In this document: positions 56,337 through 64,000 of the stretch, one piece after another
How positions within the stretch are numbered: the first letter of the stretch is position 1
Layout: each line of letters begins with the position of its first letter
Source of the DNA: Rhizobium freirei PRF 81
GTDB taxonomy: Bacteria > Pseudomonadota > Alphaproteobacteria > Rhizobiales > Rhizobiaceae
Direction: 5' to 3'
DNA: 64,000 nt
Assembly (NCBI RefSeq): GCF_000359745.1
Contig: NZ_AQHN01000089.1
Coordinates: 524,501 to 588,500, forward strand
Translations under genes and position numbers: made by a program
The notes under the pieces: generated by a model
Databases searched by the model: none
The model's input: only the letters and a program-made list of their open reading frames with translations
Told to the model about the DNA's origin: nothing

Positions 56337-57314
56337 ATGTCCGATCTGGCTGCCAACCTGACCGATCCCGGAACCCTTCTGGCCATTGTCGTGGCCATCG
56401 TGGTTTTTGCCACCTTCTACACGATCGCCATGCCTTTGCTGGAACGTGGCGATCTCAACAAGCGCATGAAGGCGGTGTCGACGGAACGCGAGCAGATCCG
56501 CGCGCGCGAGCGGGCACGGTTGAACACCGATGGCGGCAAGGCGACGCTGCGCAATCAGAACAATCACAATGTCAGGCAGATCGTCGAGCGCTTCAACCTG
56601 CGCAATGCCCTTGTCGATGCCAATACCGTCAATCGTCTGCGCGCTGCCGGCCTGCGTTCGGAAAACGCGCTGAACATGTTTCTGGTGGCGCGGTTTCTGC
56701 TGCCGTTCCTGTTTCTGGCCGTTGCCGTCGTTTTCGTTTTCGTTCTCGGCTATTTCGCCACCAGGCCATTGCCTATTCGCCTGCTCGGCGTCATCGTCAT
56801 GGCCTATTTCGGCTTCTACGCGCCGAACATCTATATATCCAACCTGGTCACCAAGCGCCAGAAGTCGATCAAGCGTGCCTGGCCCGATGCCCTCGATCTG
56901 ATGCTGATCTGCGTGGAATCGGGCATTTCCATCGAAGCGGGCATGCGGCGCGTCGCCGAAGAAATGGGGGAGCAATCTCCGGCACTCGCCGAGGAGATGA
57001 TCCTGACCACGGCAGAGCTTTCCTTCCTGCAGGATCGTCGTACCGCCTTCGATAACCTTGCCGTCCGCACCCAGATCGAGCTGGTCAAATCGGTGACGCA
57101 GGCTCTGATACAAGCCGAGCGCTATGGTACGCCGCTTTCGCAAGCTCTGCGCGTCATGGCCCAGGAAGGCCGCGACGAGCGCATGAACGAGGCCGAAAAG
57201 AAAGCTGCCGCGCTGCCGCCCAAGCTCACGGTGCCGATGATCATCTTCTTCCTGCCCGTCCTGATGGCGGTCATTCTCGGCCCGGCGATCATCCAGGCCC
57301 TGGACAAGTTCTGA
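56337..57314 (+). CDS. tadC: Pilus inner-membrane platform protein TadC
   Basis: This 325-residue partner of TadB has an N-terminal helix, a charged region, two central helices (ARFLLPFLFLAVAVVFVFVL) and the T2SSF domain with WPDALDLMLICVESGISIEAG. It ends the plus-strand Tad operon; a 143-base gap separates it from the LysE-type gene. Confidence 0.92.
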   Translation: MSDLAANLTDPGTLLAIVVAIVVFATFYTIAMPLLERGDLNKRMKAVSTEREQIRARERARLNTDGGKATLRNQNNHNVRQIVERFNLRNALVDANTVNRLRAAGLRSENALNMFLVARFLLPFLFLAVAVVFVFVLGYFATRPLPIRLLGVIVMAYFGFYAPNIYISNLVTKRQKSIKRAWPDALDLMLICVESGISIEAGMRRVAEEMGEQSPALAEEMILTTAELSFLQDRRTAFDNLAVRTQIELVKSVTQALIQAERYGTPLSQALRVMAQEGRDERMNEAEKKAAALPPKLTVPMIIFFLPVLMAVILGPAIIQALDKF

Positions 57315-57457
57315 ACGTTCCGGCTTGCCCGAGGCGCGGGAGGGTGGTTAAGCTCGCTGCCAATGTCGCCGGCAGAGCGAATCGCGTGACTCCGCAACGG
57401 GCGGAAGCTCCGTGCCGGACGACCGAACGGATGTCCAGCCACATCGGGAGGCCTCGC

Positions 57458-58102
57458 ATGTCATCCATGGCCGTATTTTTCAGTGTTATTGCCGCAGTCT
57501 TCATCGGTGCCGTCAGCCCCGGCCCGAGCTTCGTCCTCGTTTCCAGAATTGCCGTCTCGCGCTCCCGCCAGGCGGGCTTGGCCGCCGCCTTGGGCATGGG
57601 GACGGGCAGCGTCATCTTTGCGACATTGGCTCTCTTCGGCTTGAGCGCGTTGCTGATGAAGGTCGAATGGCTCTACCTCGCGCTGAAGGTCGCAGGCGGG
57701 TTCTATCTGATCTATGTCGGTATCCGCATCTGGCGCCATGCGGCGCATGATCTACCCCTTGATGCGCCATCCAGTCCGGCTGCCGGAGGCATAGCGCGCA
57801 ATTTCTTCTTCGCGCTCGGAACGCAGCTCAGCAATCCGAAGACGGCCATCTTCTATGGCAGTATCTTTGCCGCACTTCTTCCCGCGTCTCCGGCGCCCTG
57901 GCTGCTGCTCACGGTTCCGCCGGCCGTCTTCCTGGTCGAGGTCGGCTGGTACACGGTGGTCACCTTCGCATTTTCGTCCAATCGCCCGCGTGCGTTTTAT
58001 GTCGGCTCGAAATTGTGGATCGACAGGGTGGCCGGCGCCGTCATCGGCGCGCTCGGAGCGCGACTGGTGGCGGACGGCCTGCCGCGGCATATCTGGCGCT
58101 GA
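57458..58102 (+). CDS. LysE/RhtB-family exporter
   Basis: From the ATG at 57458 (GGGAGG upstream) it is 214 residues with about six helices. The motif FIGAVSPGPSFVLVSRIAV (about 13-31) and FFALGTQLSNPKTAIFYGSIF are typical of LysE amino-acid or homoserine exporters. It interrupts the Tad locus between tadC and tadD and has no evident part in pilus assembly. Confidence 0.88.
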   Translation: MSSMAVFFSVIAAVFIGAVSPGPSFVLVSRIAVSRSRQAGLAAALGMGTGSVIFATLALFGLSALLMKVEWLYLALKVAGGFYLIYVGIRIWRHAAHDLPLDAPSSPAAGGIARNFFFALGTQLSNPKTAIFYGSIFAALLPASPAPWLLLTVPPAVFLVEVGWYTVVTFAFSSNRPRAFYVGSKLWIDRVAGAVIGALGARLVADGLPRHIWR

Positions 58103-58138
58103 GCGTTTGGTGCGCTGCGCGAAGCTGGACGGAAGTTC

Positions 58139-58966
58139 TTATTGCATGGCTTTTTTGGCGTCGCTGCTGACGGCAAGCCTCTGCCAGGAGTTCCGCTGCG
58201 CCAGCATGCCGCGCAGATAGGCGACATTGGCGTTTGCCTGTTGCGGCGTCAGCTCCTGACGCGCGATCTGCTCTGCTTCGGCAAACCGGCCTTGCAGGCC
58301 GACGACGAGCGCCAGGTTCTGCCGTACGCGGCTGTCGGTTGCCGGCTGGGCAGCGGCCGAGCGAAGATAGGTTTCCGCATTCTTGAGATCGCCCGTCAGC
58401 ACGTAGGACATGCCGAGATTGGAAAGGATCGTCGGCTCGTTGGGCGCGAGCACCAGCGCATCACGATATTTGCCGCGCGCATCGGTGGAACGGCCGAGCT
58501 GATCGAGAATGGCGCCCTCTGCGGAAACCAGGCGCCAGTCGGGACGGTCGGGAGTCTGCGCGCGGTCGATGGTCGAGAGAGCCTGTTCCAGTTGGCCAGC
58601 CGCCGCCTGTGCCTTGCCATAGGCCGCAAGCACGCCGCGGTCGCTCGGGTTGTTGATCGCGACCTGCTGCATGACGGCAAGCGCCTGATCGTTGCGGCCG
58701 CTCATGCGCAGCGCATTGGCATAGTTGATGCCGGCATCGCGATCTTTCGGATTGGCGTCATAGGCCTTGCCGAAGGTGGTGGTAGCCTGGGCCAGATCGC
58801 TGCTGTTCATCGTATCCATCGGCTTGGAAGCCTTCGGGATGGAGCCGGTCGTGATCTTGTCCTTGTCTGTCGTCGAGCAGCTGGCAAGTGCGAGCGCCAG
58901 AAGTGCCGCCGAAGCGCCGCGAAAAAGGTAGGTTCTGAGCAAAGATGTGGTTGAACCGGCGGACAT
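58139..58966 (-). CDS. tadD: Tad pilus TPR lipoprotein TadD
   Basis: This 275-residue lipoprotein (lipobox LASC near residue 31) has several TPR repeats, for example DRDAGINYANALRMSGRNDQ and EPTILSNLGMSYVLTGDLKN. TadD assists the outer-membrane secretin. It is convergent with the LysE-type gene and divergent from the aminopeptidase gene, with a GTTAACC palindrome before it. Confidence 0.88.
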   Translation of the reverse strand: MSAGSTTSLLRTYLFRGASAALLALALASCSTTDKDKITTGSIPKASKPMDTMNSSDLAQATTTFGKAYDANPKDRDAGINYANALRMSGRNDQALAVMQQVAINNPSDRGVLAAYGKAQAAAGQLEQALSTIDRAQTPDRPDWRLVSAEGAILDQLGRSTDARGKYRDALVLAPNEPTILSNLGMSYVLTGDLKNAETYLRSAAAQPATDSRVRQNLALVVGLQGRFAEAEQIARQELTPQQANANVAYLRGMLAQRNSWQRLAVSSDAKKAMQ

Positions 58967-59056
58967 GACGCTATTCCCTGAATCCTTAAGTCTTGCGTCA
59001 GGCCTAGAATCGGAACAGGGAAAGGTTCGACGCAATGTTCGCTCCAGCAATAATCT

Positions 59057-59079
59057 GTTAACCCTAACAGACGGTTAAC
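59057..59079. promoter_or_regulatory. GTTAACC-N9-GGTTAAC palindrome between tadD and the aminopeptidase gene
   Basis: Two exact seven-base arms (59057-59063 and 59073-59079) lie 91 bases before tadD and 36 bases before the aminopeptidase gene. It shares the TTAACC core with the motifs before the pilin and cpaB genes. Confidence 0.55.
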
Positions 59080-59114
59080 TCTCGATTCCCCAAAGTCATT
59101 GTCAAAGGATGGTC

Positions 59115-60506
59115 ATGGCCCCCTATCAATTCATCGAGCGCGCGACGCCTTTTAATTCGAAGGGTGGTTCAACGCTGCCGATCTTTGCCGTCACCCCGGC
59201 GCATATCGAGACCGGCACCATCGATCCCATTGCGCTCGATTGGGCCAGCAAGGCCGGCTACAAGGCGGAAAGCGGCTCTTTGCTTCTGATACCGACGGCT
59301 GAGGGGCACCTTGGCGGCGCGCTGTTTGGTCTTGGTTCCAATCCTTCCGAGCAGCCCTTCCTCACTGGCAAGCTGGCGCGCAGCCTGCCGGCGGGCGATT
59401 GGCATATCGAAACGGCGCCGCTGACGGCGAACCGCCTGGCGCTCGGCTTCGGTCTCGGCAGCTATCGCTTCGAGCGCTACAAGTCGGAAAAAGCTACGGC
59501 GCCGACGCTGATGATCCCGCGCGATGCCGATGCCGCCGATATCAAGCGCCAACTCGCCGGCGTCTTCCTTGCCCGCGATCTCATCAACACGCCAACCAAC
59601 GACATGGGTCCGGAGCAGCTGGAAGCCGCCTTCCGGGCACTCGCTCAACATTACAAGGCGGAAATGTCCGTCATCATCGGCGACGATCTGCTGAAGGAAA
59701 ACTTCCCGCTCGTGCATACGGTCGGACGCGCCAGCGCCGATGCGCCGCGCCTTCTGGAAATGCGCTGGGGCAAGAAGGGCCATCGCCGCATCACGCTGGT
59801 CGGCAAGGGCGTATGCTTCGACACCGGCGGCCTCGATATCAAGCCGGCCTCCTCGATGCTGCTGATGAAGAAGGACATGGGCGGCGCTGCGAACGTCATG
59901 GGCCTGGCGCTGATGATCATGGACGCCAAGCTCAAGGTCGATCTCCGCGTCATCATTCCCGTCGTCGAGAACTCGATTTCGGCCAACGCCTTCCGCCCCG
60001 GCGATATCTACAGGAGCCGCAAGGGCCTGACGGTACAGATCGACAATACCGACGCCGAGGGCAGGCTGATCCTCGCCGATGCGCTCGCCTATGCCGATGA
60101 GGATGCGCCGGACCTGATGATCGACATGGCGACGCTGACGGGCGCTGCCCGCGTCGCGCTCGGCCCCGACCTGCCGCCTTTCTTCACAGACGACAGCGAA
60201 CTTGCCAGCGATCTGACCGAAGCGAGCCTCGAGACCGACGATCCGCTGTGGCGCATGCCGCTCTACATGGGCTACGACAAGGATATCCGCACCAAATTTG
60301 CCGATATCACCAATGCCCCCGCTGGCGGCATGGCAGGCTCCATCACCGCGGCTCTTTTCCTCAAACGTTTCGTCACGAAGACGCCGAGTTGGGCGCATTT
60401 CGATATCTTCGGATGGGCGCCGAGCGAACGTCCGCATTCGCCCGGCGGCGGCGAGGCCCAGGCGATCCGCGCGCTGTATCACCACATCAGGCAGAGCGTA
60501 CGGTAA
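59115..60506 (+). CDS. Leucyl aminopeptidase family protein (M17)
   Basis: This 463-residue cytosolic metallopeptidase has the M17 core. The metal/catalytic Lys lies in VGKGVCFDTGGLDIKP (near 235), NTDAEGRLILADALAYAD holds the signature, and DMATLTGAARVALG follows. It is shorter than E. coli PepA and without its N-terminal DNA-binding extension. It removes N-terminal residues from peptides. The ATG at 59115 is preferred over 59109 on ribosome-site distance. Confidence 0.92.
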   Translation: MAPYQFIERATPFNSKGGSTLPIFAVTPAHIETGTIDPIALDWASKAGYKAESGSLLLIPTAEGHLGGALFGLGSNPSEQPFLTGKLARSLPAGDWHIETAPLTANRLALGFGLGSYRFERYKSEKATAPTLMIPRDADAADIKRQLAGVFLARDLINTPTNDMGPEQLEAAFRALAQHYKAEMSVIIGDDLLKENFPLVHTVGRASADAPRLLEMRWGKKGHRRITLVGKGVCFDTGGLDIKPASSMLLMKKDMGGAANVMGLALMIMDAKLKVDLRVIIPVVENSISANAFRPGDIYRSRKGLTVQIDNTDAEGRLILADALAYADEDAPDLMIDMATLTGAARVALGPDLPPFFTDDSELASDLTEASLETDDPLWRMPLYMGYDKDIRTKFADITNAPAGGMAGSITAALFLKRFVTKTPSWAHFDIFGWAPSERPHSPGGGEAQAIRALYHHIRQSVR

Positions 60507-60517
60507 GGACAAAGTCC

Positions 60518-60741
60518 CGTCTCCCCGCATTGCGGGGAGAGGGCTAGGGTGAGGGGCCAGGCATATAAGCGCGACAAAGTCGGGCTGACCTGACCAGCGG
60601 CAATAACCGGACCGCGAGGATGGCCATCTTTTTCCGCGCCGGCAGTCCAGCGAAAGCCCCTCATCCGAGCCCTCTACCTTTCGCTTCGCTCAAGGTCTCG
60701 GTCCCACCTTCTCCCCGCAATGCGGGGGAGAAGGAGTCGAC
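60518..60741. repeat. Paired REP-like palindromic elements
   Basis: CTCCCCGCATTGCGGGGAG then GGGCTAGGGTGAGGGG (60522-60557) faces its inverted partner CCCCTCATCCGAGCCCTCT (60658-60676) and TTCTCCCCGCAATGCGGGGG (60710-60729). Such inverted pairs are common between genes in rhizobia. They fill most of this 300-base gap; no gene was seen. Confidence 0.7.
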
Positions 60742-60806
60742 GAATTTCCCTTGAATCCGCCACGATCTTGGCCGAAACTGGAACGGCAGCGTAACGATTT
60801 CCGGGG

Positions 60807-61157
60807 TTGCCCTTGCCGCTAGATCTCTCCGCCTCGCAGGCTCTTGGCCTCTGGCATGGCGTGACGCTCGCTCAGGTGCGCCGCGAGGATCATGATTTGA
60901 CCCTGCGGCAGACGGCGATCCTGCTGCAGATCTATCTTGTGCCGCCGCCGCACACAGTACGCGGCCTTGCCGCCACGCTCGGCGTCACCAAACCGGTCAT
61001 CACCAGGGCGCTTGACACCATGGGCGAGATGGGATTGGTCGACCGCGTTCGTGACGATCGCGATCGCCGCAATGTCATCATCAAGCGCACGGTCACCGGC
61101 GCGCTCTATCTGGAAAAACTCGGCGATCTCGTCATCGAACGCGGCCGTAAACTGTAA
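60807..61157 (+). CDS. MarR-like winged-helix protein
   Basis: From a TTG at 60807 the frame codes 116 residues: LTLRQTAILLQIYLVPPPHT, AATLGVTKPVITRALDTMGE (recognition helix, about 55-74) and the wing VRDDRDRRNVIIKRTVTG. It is shorter than normal MarR proteins (about 140) because the N-terminal dimer helix is reduced. It is 15 bases before the NlpC/P60 gene and likely cotranscribed. Confidence 0.78.
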   Translation: MPLPLDLSASQALGLWHGVTLAQVRREDHDLTLRQTAILLQIYLVPPPHTVRGLAATLGVTKPVITRALDTMGEMGLVDRVRDDRDRRNVIIKRTVTGALYLEKLGDLVIERGRKL

Positions 61158-61172
61158 TTCGGGAATTGCTTC

Positions 61173-62027
61173 ATGACGCTCGACCGTCGTCTCAATGCTT
61201 TCAGACCTGACCTTGCCGAAGCCTCCCTGCGCGGCAAGTTCGAAGCCGAACGCTTCGTCGAGGGCAGCAAGGCTCAGGTCTCAGTTCCTGTCATAGCCCT
61301 TCGCCCGAAACCGGATCTCGCCGCCGGCATCGATACCGAATTGCTGATGGGCGAAGAAGTGGTCGTTTTCGAGCGCAGCAACGGCTGGTGCTGGGTCAAG
61401 GCCATCTCGGACGGCTATGTCGGCTACCTTCCAGAAACGGCGATCGGGGAAGGGGCGGCGGCGGCGACGCACATCGTCGTCCCGCAGCGCACCTTCGTCT
61501 ATCCCGAGCCGGAGCTGCGCAAGCCTCATGCAGCCGTGCTTTCGATGGGCAGCCGCCTGCGCGTCATCGGCACGGCCGAGGCGCGGGGCAATCACTATGT
61601 CGTTCTCGAGGACGGCACCGCCATCTTCGCCAGGCATGTGCAGCCGATAGGCTTCGATGATGGCGGCGATTATGTAGATGTTGCCCTGCGCTTCCTCGAA
61701 ACCCCTTATCTTTGGGGTGGTCGCTCCGGCCTCGGCATCGATTGCTCGGGGTTGGTGCAATTGGCGCTGTCTATGACCGGTCGCGTCGCTCCCCGCGATA
61801 CCGATATGCAGGCGGCCGGCCTCGGCGAGCCCATCGCCCGCGAGGAACTGAAGCGCGGCGATTTCGTCTTCTGGAAAGGCCATGTCGCGATCATGGAAGA
61901 CCCGGAGACCATCGTTCATGCCAACGGCCATACGATGACCGTCGCGCGGGAGAATTTCGCCGCCGCCGTGGAGCGTATCGGCTGGCTCTATGAGTACCCG
62001 ACCGGCTATCGCCGCTTGGCCGGCTGA
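61173..62027 (+). CDS. NlpC/P60-family peptidoglycan hydrolase with SH3 domains
   Basis: This 284-residue protein has two SH3-like domains (about 40-90: VVVFERSNGWCWVKAISDGY; 105-160) and an NlpC/P60 domain with catalytic Cys191 (GIDCSGLVQ) and His in GHVAIM (near 235). It resembles dipeptidyl-peptidase VI-type murein peptide hydrolases. No signal peptide is seen, so it probably acts on recycled muropeptides in the cytoplasm. Confidence 0.9.
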   Translation: MTLDRRLNAFRPDLAEASLRGKFEAERFVEGSKAQVSVPVIALRPKPDLAAGIDTELLMGEEVVVFERSNGWCWVKAISDGYVGYLPETAIGEGAAAATHIVVPQRTFVYPEPELRKPHAAVLSMGSRLRVIGTAEARGNHYVVLEDGTAIFARHVQPIGFDDGGDYVDVALRFLETPYLWGGRSGLGIDCSGLVQLALSMTGRVAPRDTDMQAAGLGEPIAREELKRGDFVFWKGHVAIMEDPETIVHANGHTMTVARENFAAAVERIGWLYEYPTGYRRLAG

Positions 62028-62103
62028 TCCTCGCACGGAACAGTCTTTCCGCTCGTTCGTTGTTCCCTCTGATCGATATGTCCTATCGAGAGGAGGAAGA
62101 GAC

Positions 62104-62343
62104 ATGCCTATCACCGCTATGGAAAAGACGGTTCGTGATATTCTGCAGGACGGTCATTTGCGCAAGAGCGGCAAGATCGACCGGCTGCGCGAGCTGCAGA
62201 GCGAAGCTCGGGGCATCCAGCGCGCCGGCAGCGAGAGCTCGATGAGCGCCGATGATGGCCTTCAGGACGATCTGCGCGTTATCGAAAAAGCGCTACACGA
62301 CCTGCATGCCGACATCGAACAGAAGGGCGCCGCCACACTGTGA
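62104..62343 (+). CDS. Small conserved helical protein
   Basis: From the ATG at 62104 (GAGAGGAGGAAGAG upstream) it is 79 residues, almost all helical: EKTVRDILQDGHLRKSGKID and DDLRVIEKALHDLHADIEQK. It looks like a conserved rhizobial protein of unknown function. It lies 77 bases after the NlpC/P60 gene. Confidence 0.6.
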   Translation: MPITAMEKTVRDILQDGHLRKSGKIDRLRELQSEARGIQRAGSESSMSADDGLQDDLRVIEKALHDLHADIEQKGAATL

Positions 62344-62389
62344 AGCGGTTGGCTCCAGAGCAAGCCCTTCCTTGCTGAAGGCGCCCTTG

Positions 62390-63352
62390 CTAACTGCGCG
62401 GCCGGGAAATCCAGATGCCGGCGATGATGATGACGCCGCCGAGTGCCTGTATCAGCGTGACGTTTTCGCCAAACAGGATCCAGGCGAAGAGGGCCGCCGC
62501 GATCGTTTCCAGGAAAATGACCAGGGACGAGAAAACCGTTGGCAGCCTTCCGAGCGCCACCGAGACCAGCCCCTGGCCGCCGGCATGGCTGATAAGGCCG
62601 AGCGCCAGCAGGATGCCCCATCCGGAGGCCGATTGCGGCAATATCCGCGGTTCGAAGAAGATGGCGACGAGGAACAGGAGCACCGAGGTAATGACGCTGA
62701 GCTCGAAGGTGACACGCGCCGCATTCGTCCTGCCGCGTGCCGCGCCGACCGCCAGGAAATAGAGCCCGAAGAAGGCGCCGGTGACAACTGCGAGGCCATC
62801 GCCGACCGCGCGGCTCGGATTGAACGTAAGGCTCTGCACCACCAGCGCCGTGCCGCCCGCCAGGCAGACGAGAAGCCCGACGAGCGTTGCGCGACTGACC
62901 CTCTGCCGCAAGAGCAGCCAGCCGAAGATGACCACCCATAGCGGCGCCATGGTCGCGAAGAAGGTCGCGTTGGCGATGGTGGTCCGCAGGATGGAGATAT
63001 GCCAGAAGAACAGGTCTCCGGTGAAGGCGATCCCGGCAAGGATTGTGGCCAGGGTAAAGCTGGCGCGGGGCGCGGCGGGCTCCGCCGCCTCGGCATAGCG
63101 CATCCATACCCAGAGGATCGGCAGCGCAAGGAAGACGCGCCAGAATGCGCTGGCATAGGGACCGACATCGGCCAGGCGCACGAGGCTGGGCGAGATGCTC
63201 ATCGCCAGCGCCGCCAGAACCATCGCCGCCAGCCCGAAAAGAAACCCCTTCGAATCGTCGGAAGCGGCCTTGCCGGCAGCAAGGCGATTTGCATCCGCGC
63301 TCCCATCGATGTCTGGAGAAAGCGTATCGTAATCGATATTGGGCCGTGACAT
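62390..63352 (-). CDS. EamA/DMT-family transporter
   Basis: This 320-residue inner-membrane protein has ten helices in two EamA repeats (first: FLFGLAAMVLAALAMSIS to LLRQRVSRATLVGLLVCLAG; second: GDGLAVVTGAFFGLYFLAVG to IQALGGVIIIAGIWISR). It probably exports a metabolite such as an amino acid. It is divergent from the Lrp-family gene, a common regulator-exporter pairing. Confidence 0.9.
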   Translation of the reverse strand: MSRPNIDYDTLSPDIDGSADANRLAAGKAASDDSKGFLFGLAAMVLAALAMSISPSLVRLADVGPYASAFWRVFLALPILWVWMRYAEAAEPAAPRASFTLATILAGIAFTGDLFFWHISILRTTIANATFFATMAPLWVVIFGWLLLRQRVSRATLVGLLVCLAGGTALVVQSLTFNPSRAVGDGLAVVTGAFFGLYFLAVGAARGRTNAARVTFELSVITSVLLFLVAIFFEPRILPQSASGWGILLALGLISHAGGQGLVSVALGRLPTVFSSLVIFLETIAAALFAWILFGENVTLIQALGGVIIIAGIWISRPRS

Positions 63353-63476
63353 TCTTTTGCCTTTGCAAGTCGCGTAATTTGTGGCGCAAACCTAATACAT
63401 CGGGAACGAGTATTTGGCTCCATTTTGCCAGCTTGCGTGCAATTTTGTTTCCTCTTTGCGGTAAGGATGTTTTGAA

Positions 63477-63956
63477 ATGCGCAAACCTGCCGATCTCGAT
63501 GAATTCGACGTGGCGATTCTCGAGATCCTCCAAAAGGACAGCGCCGTGCCGCAGCGCGAGATCGGCGAGCGGGTCCATCTGTCGGCGCCGGCCGTGCAGC
63601 GGCGCATCAAGCGCATGCAGGCAAGCGGCGTCATCCAGGCGAATATTGCGGTCGTCGACCCCGCGGCGGTGGCCTTGCCGATCACCGTCATCGTCGAGGT
63701 GCAGGTCGCAGACGAACGCTACGAGCTTATCAATGCGATAAAGCGCAGCTTCCTCGAAGCGCCTGAAGTGCAGCAATGCTATCAGGTGACAGGCGAGGCG
63801 GATTTCGTTCTCGTCATCGTGGTGGCCAGCATGACCGAATATCAGGCGCTCACCCGGCGCCTCTTCCACGACAACCCGAACGTGACGAAGTTCAAATCGC
63901 TCGTTGCCATGGACCGCGTGAAGATCGGCCTTTCCTTGCCTTTGACGCGCGATTAG
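63477..63956 (+). CDS. Lrp/AsnC-family transcriptional regulator
   Basis: This 159-residue protein has the AsnC helix-turn-helix (about 8-50: LDEFDVAILEILQKDSAVPQ, GERVHLSAPAVQRRIKRMQ) and a RAM ligand-binding domain (VQQCYQVTGEADFVLVIVV, about 97-115). It probably responds to an amino acid and controls the divergent EamA exporter. The last 44 bases of the window show nothing. Confidence 0.92.
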   Translation: MRKPADLDEFDVAILEILQKDSAVPQREIGERVHLSAPAVQRRIKRMQASGVIQANIAVVDPAAVALPITVIVEVQVADERYELINAIKRSFLEAPEVQQCYQVTGEADFVLVIVVASMTEYQALTRRLFHDNPNVTKFKSLVAMDRVKIGLSLPLTRD

Positions 63957-64000
63957 CGCGGCGTCCCCGCGCCCTGCTTAGGCAGGCCGCTTCGGCCAGT

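Noticed and set aside
55359..57143. Minus-strand frame of 594 codons opposite tadB/tadC
   Set aside because: Antisense shadow of two conserved genes.
60518..60741. CRISPR array
   Set aside because: The repeats are inverted palindromic pairs without regular spacers; no other array-like pattern was seen in the window.

Overview
The window looks like a chromosomal segment of a Rhizobium-type alphaproteobacterium. It is GC-rich. The PncB, Upp, nucleoside-catabolism and Tad/Cpa pilus proteins have the lengths and motifs I know from Rhizobium leguminosarum/etli relatives, and a Rhizobiales intergenic mosaic repeat lies at 6887-6993. No plasmid replication or symbiosis genes were seen.

Layout. (1) 1-5.4 kb: the end of a YejA-type peptide-binding protein, then yejB-yejE-yejF with overlapping stop/start codons and a GhrA-like 2-hydroxyacid dehydrogenase. 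(2) 5.5-10.3 kb: pncB (NAD salvage), a DUF1444-like cytosolic protein on the minus strand and a large MscS-type channel. (3) 10.3-26.7 kb: an accessory zone of small redox and detoxification modules, most with their own regulator: LacI; old yellow enzyme + SDR; hydrolase; isochorismatase-like hydrolase; Rrf2 + thioredoxin-reductase-like enzyme; monooxygenase/MarR; NmrA-like; XRE/epimerase; TetR + NTF2-like + TfoX; MFS + NTF2-like/ArsR. Several partners are decayed: a DUF1772 protein, an AHL lactonase, a methyltransferase, a medium-chain dehydrogenase and the likely LacI target. Several divergent promoters carry clear operator-like palindromes. (4) about 26.8-33.5 kb: an integrated mobile element with TraD/TraC-like genes, a TraA-type relaxase broken by a stop codon and a frameshift, an AlpA-like regulator, a HicA/HicB pair and a large serine recombinase. 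It abuts the 3' end of a tRNA-Ser(GGA) gene.

(5) 33.7-46.1 kb: a nucleoside uptake and catabolism locus. BMP binding protein, ABC ATPase and two permeases import nucleosides; cdd, a purine nucleoside phosphorylase, deoC and deoA follow on the plus strand. upp, add (TTG start) and deoB lie on the minus strand, with a small aspartic protease between the two groups. A strong terminator after the binding-protein gene probably lets it be expressed above the rest. (6) 46.2-59.0 kb: a Tad/Flp pilus locus. Two TadE-like pseudopilins and a CpaC-N-domain protein are on the minus strand; Flp pilin, CpaA, B, C, D, E, F, TadB and TadC are on the plus strand; then a LysE-type exporter and TadD. TTAACC-type motifs recur upstream of the pilus transcription units. 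(7) 59.1-64 kb: leucyl aminopeptidase, a REP-like repeat pair, MarR-like regulator, NlpC/P60 hydrolase, a small conserved protein, an EamA transporter and a divergent Lrp/AsnC regulator.

I did not find a convincing wholly new system. The most informative features are the decayed mobile element whose recombinase reads antisense through the tRNA gene, the set of gene fossils beside intact regulators (especially the AHL-lactonase remnant), and several strong uncharacterised palindromes.
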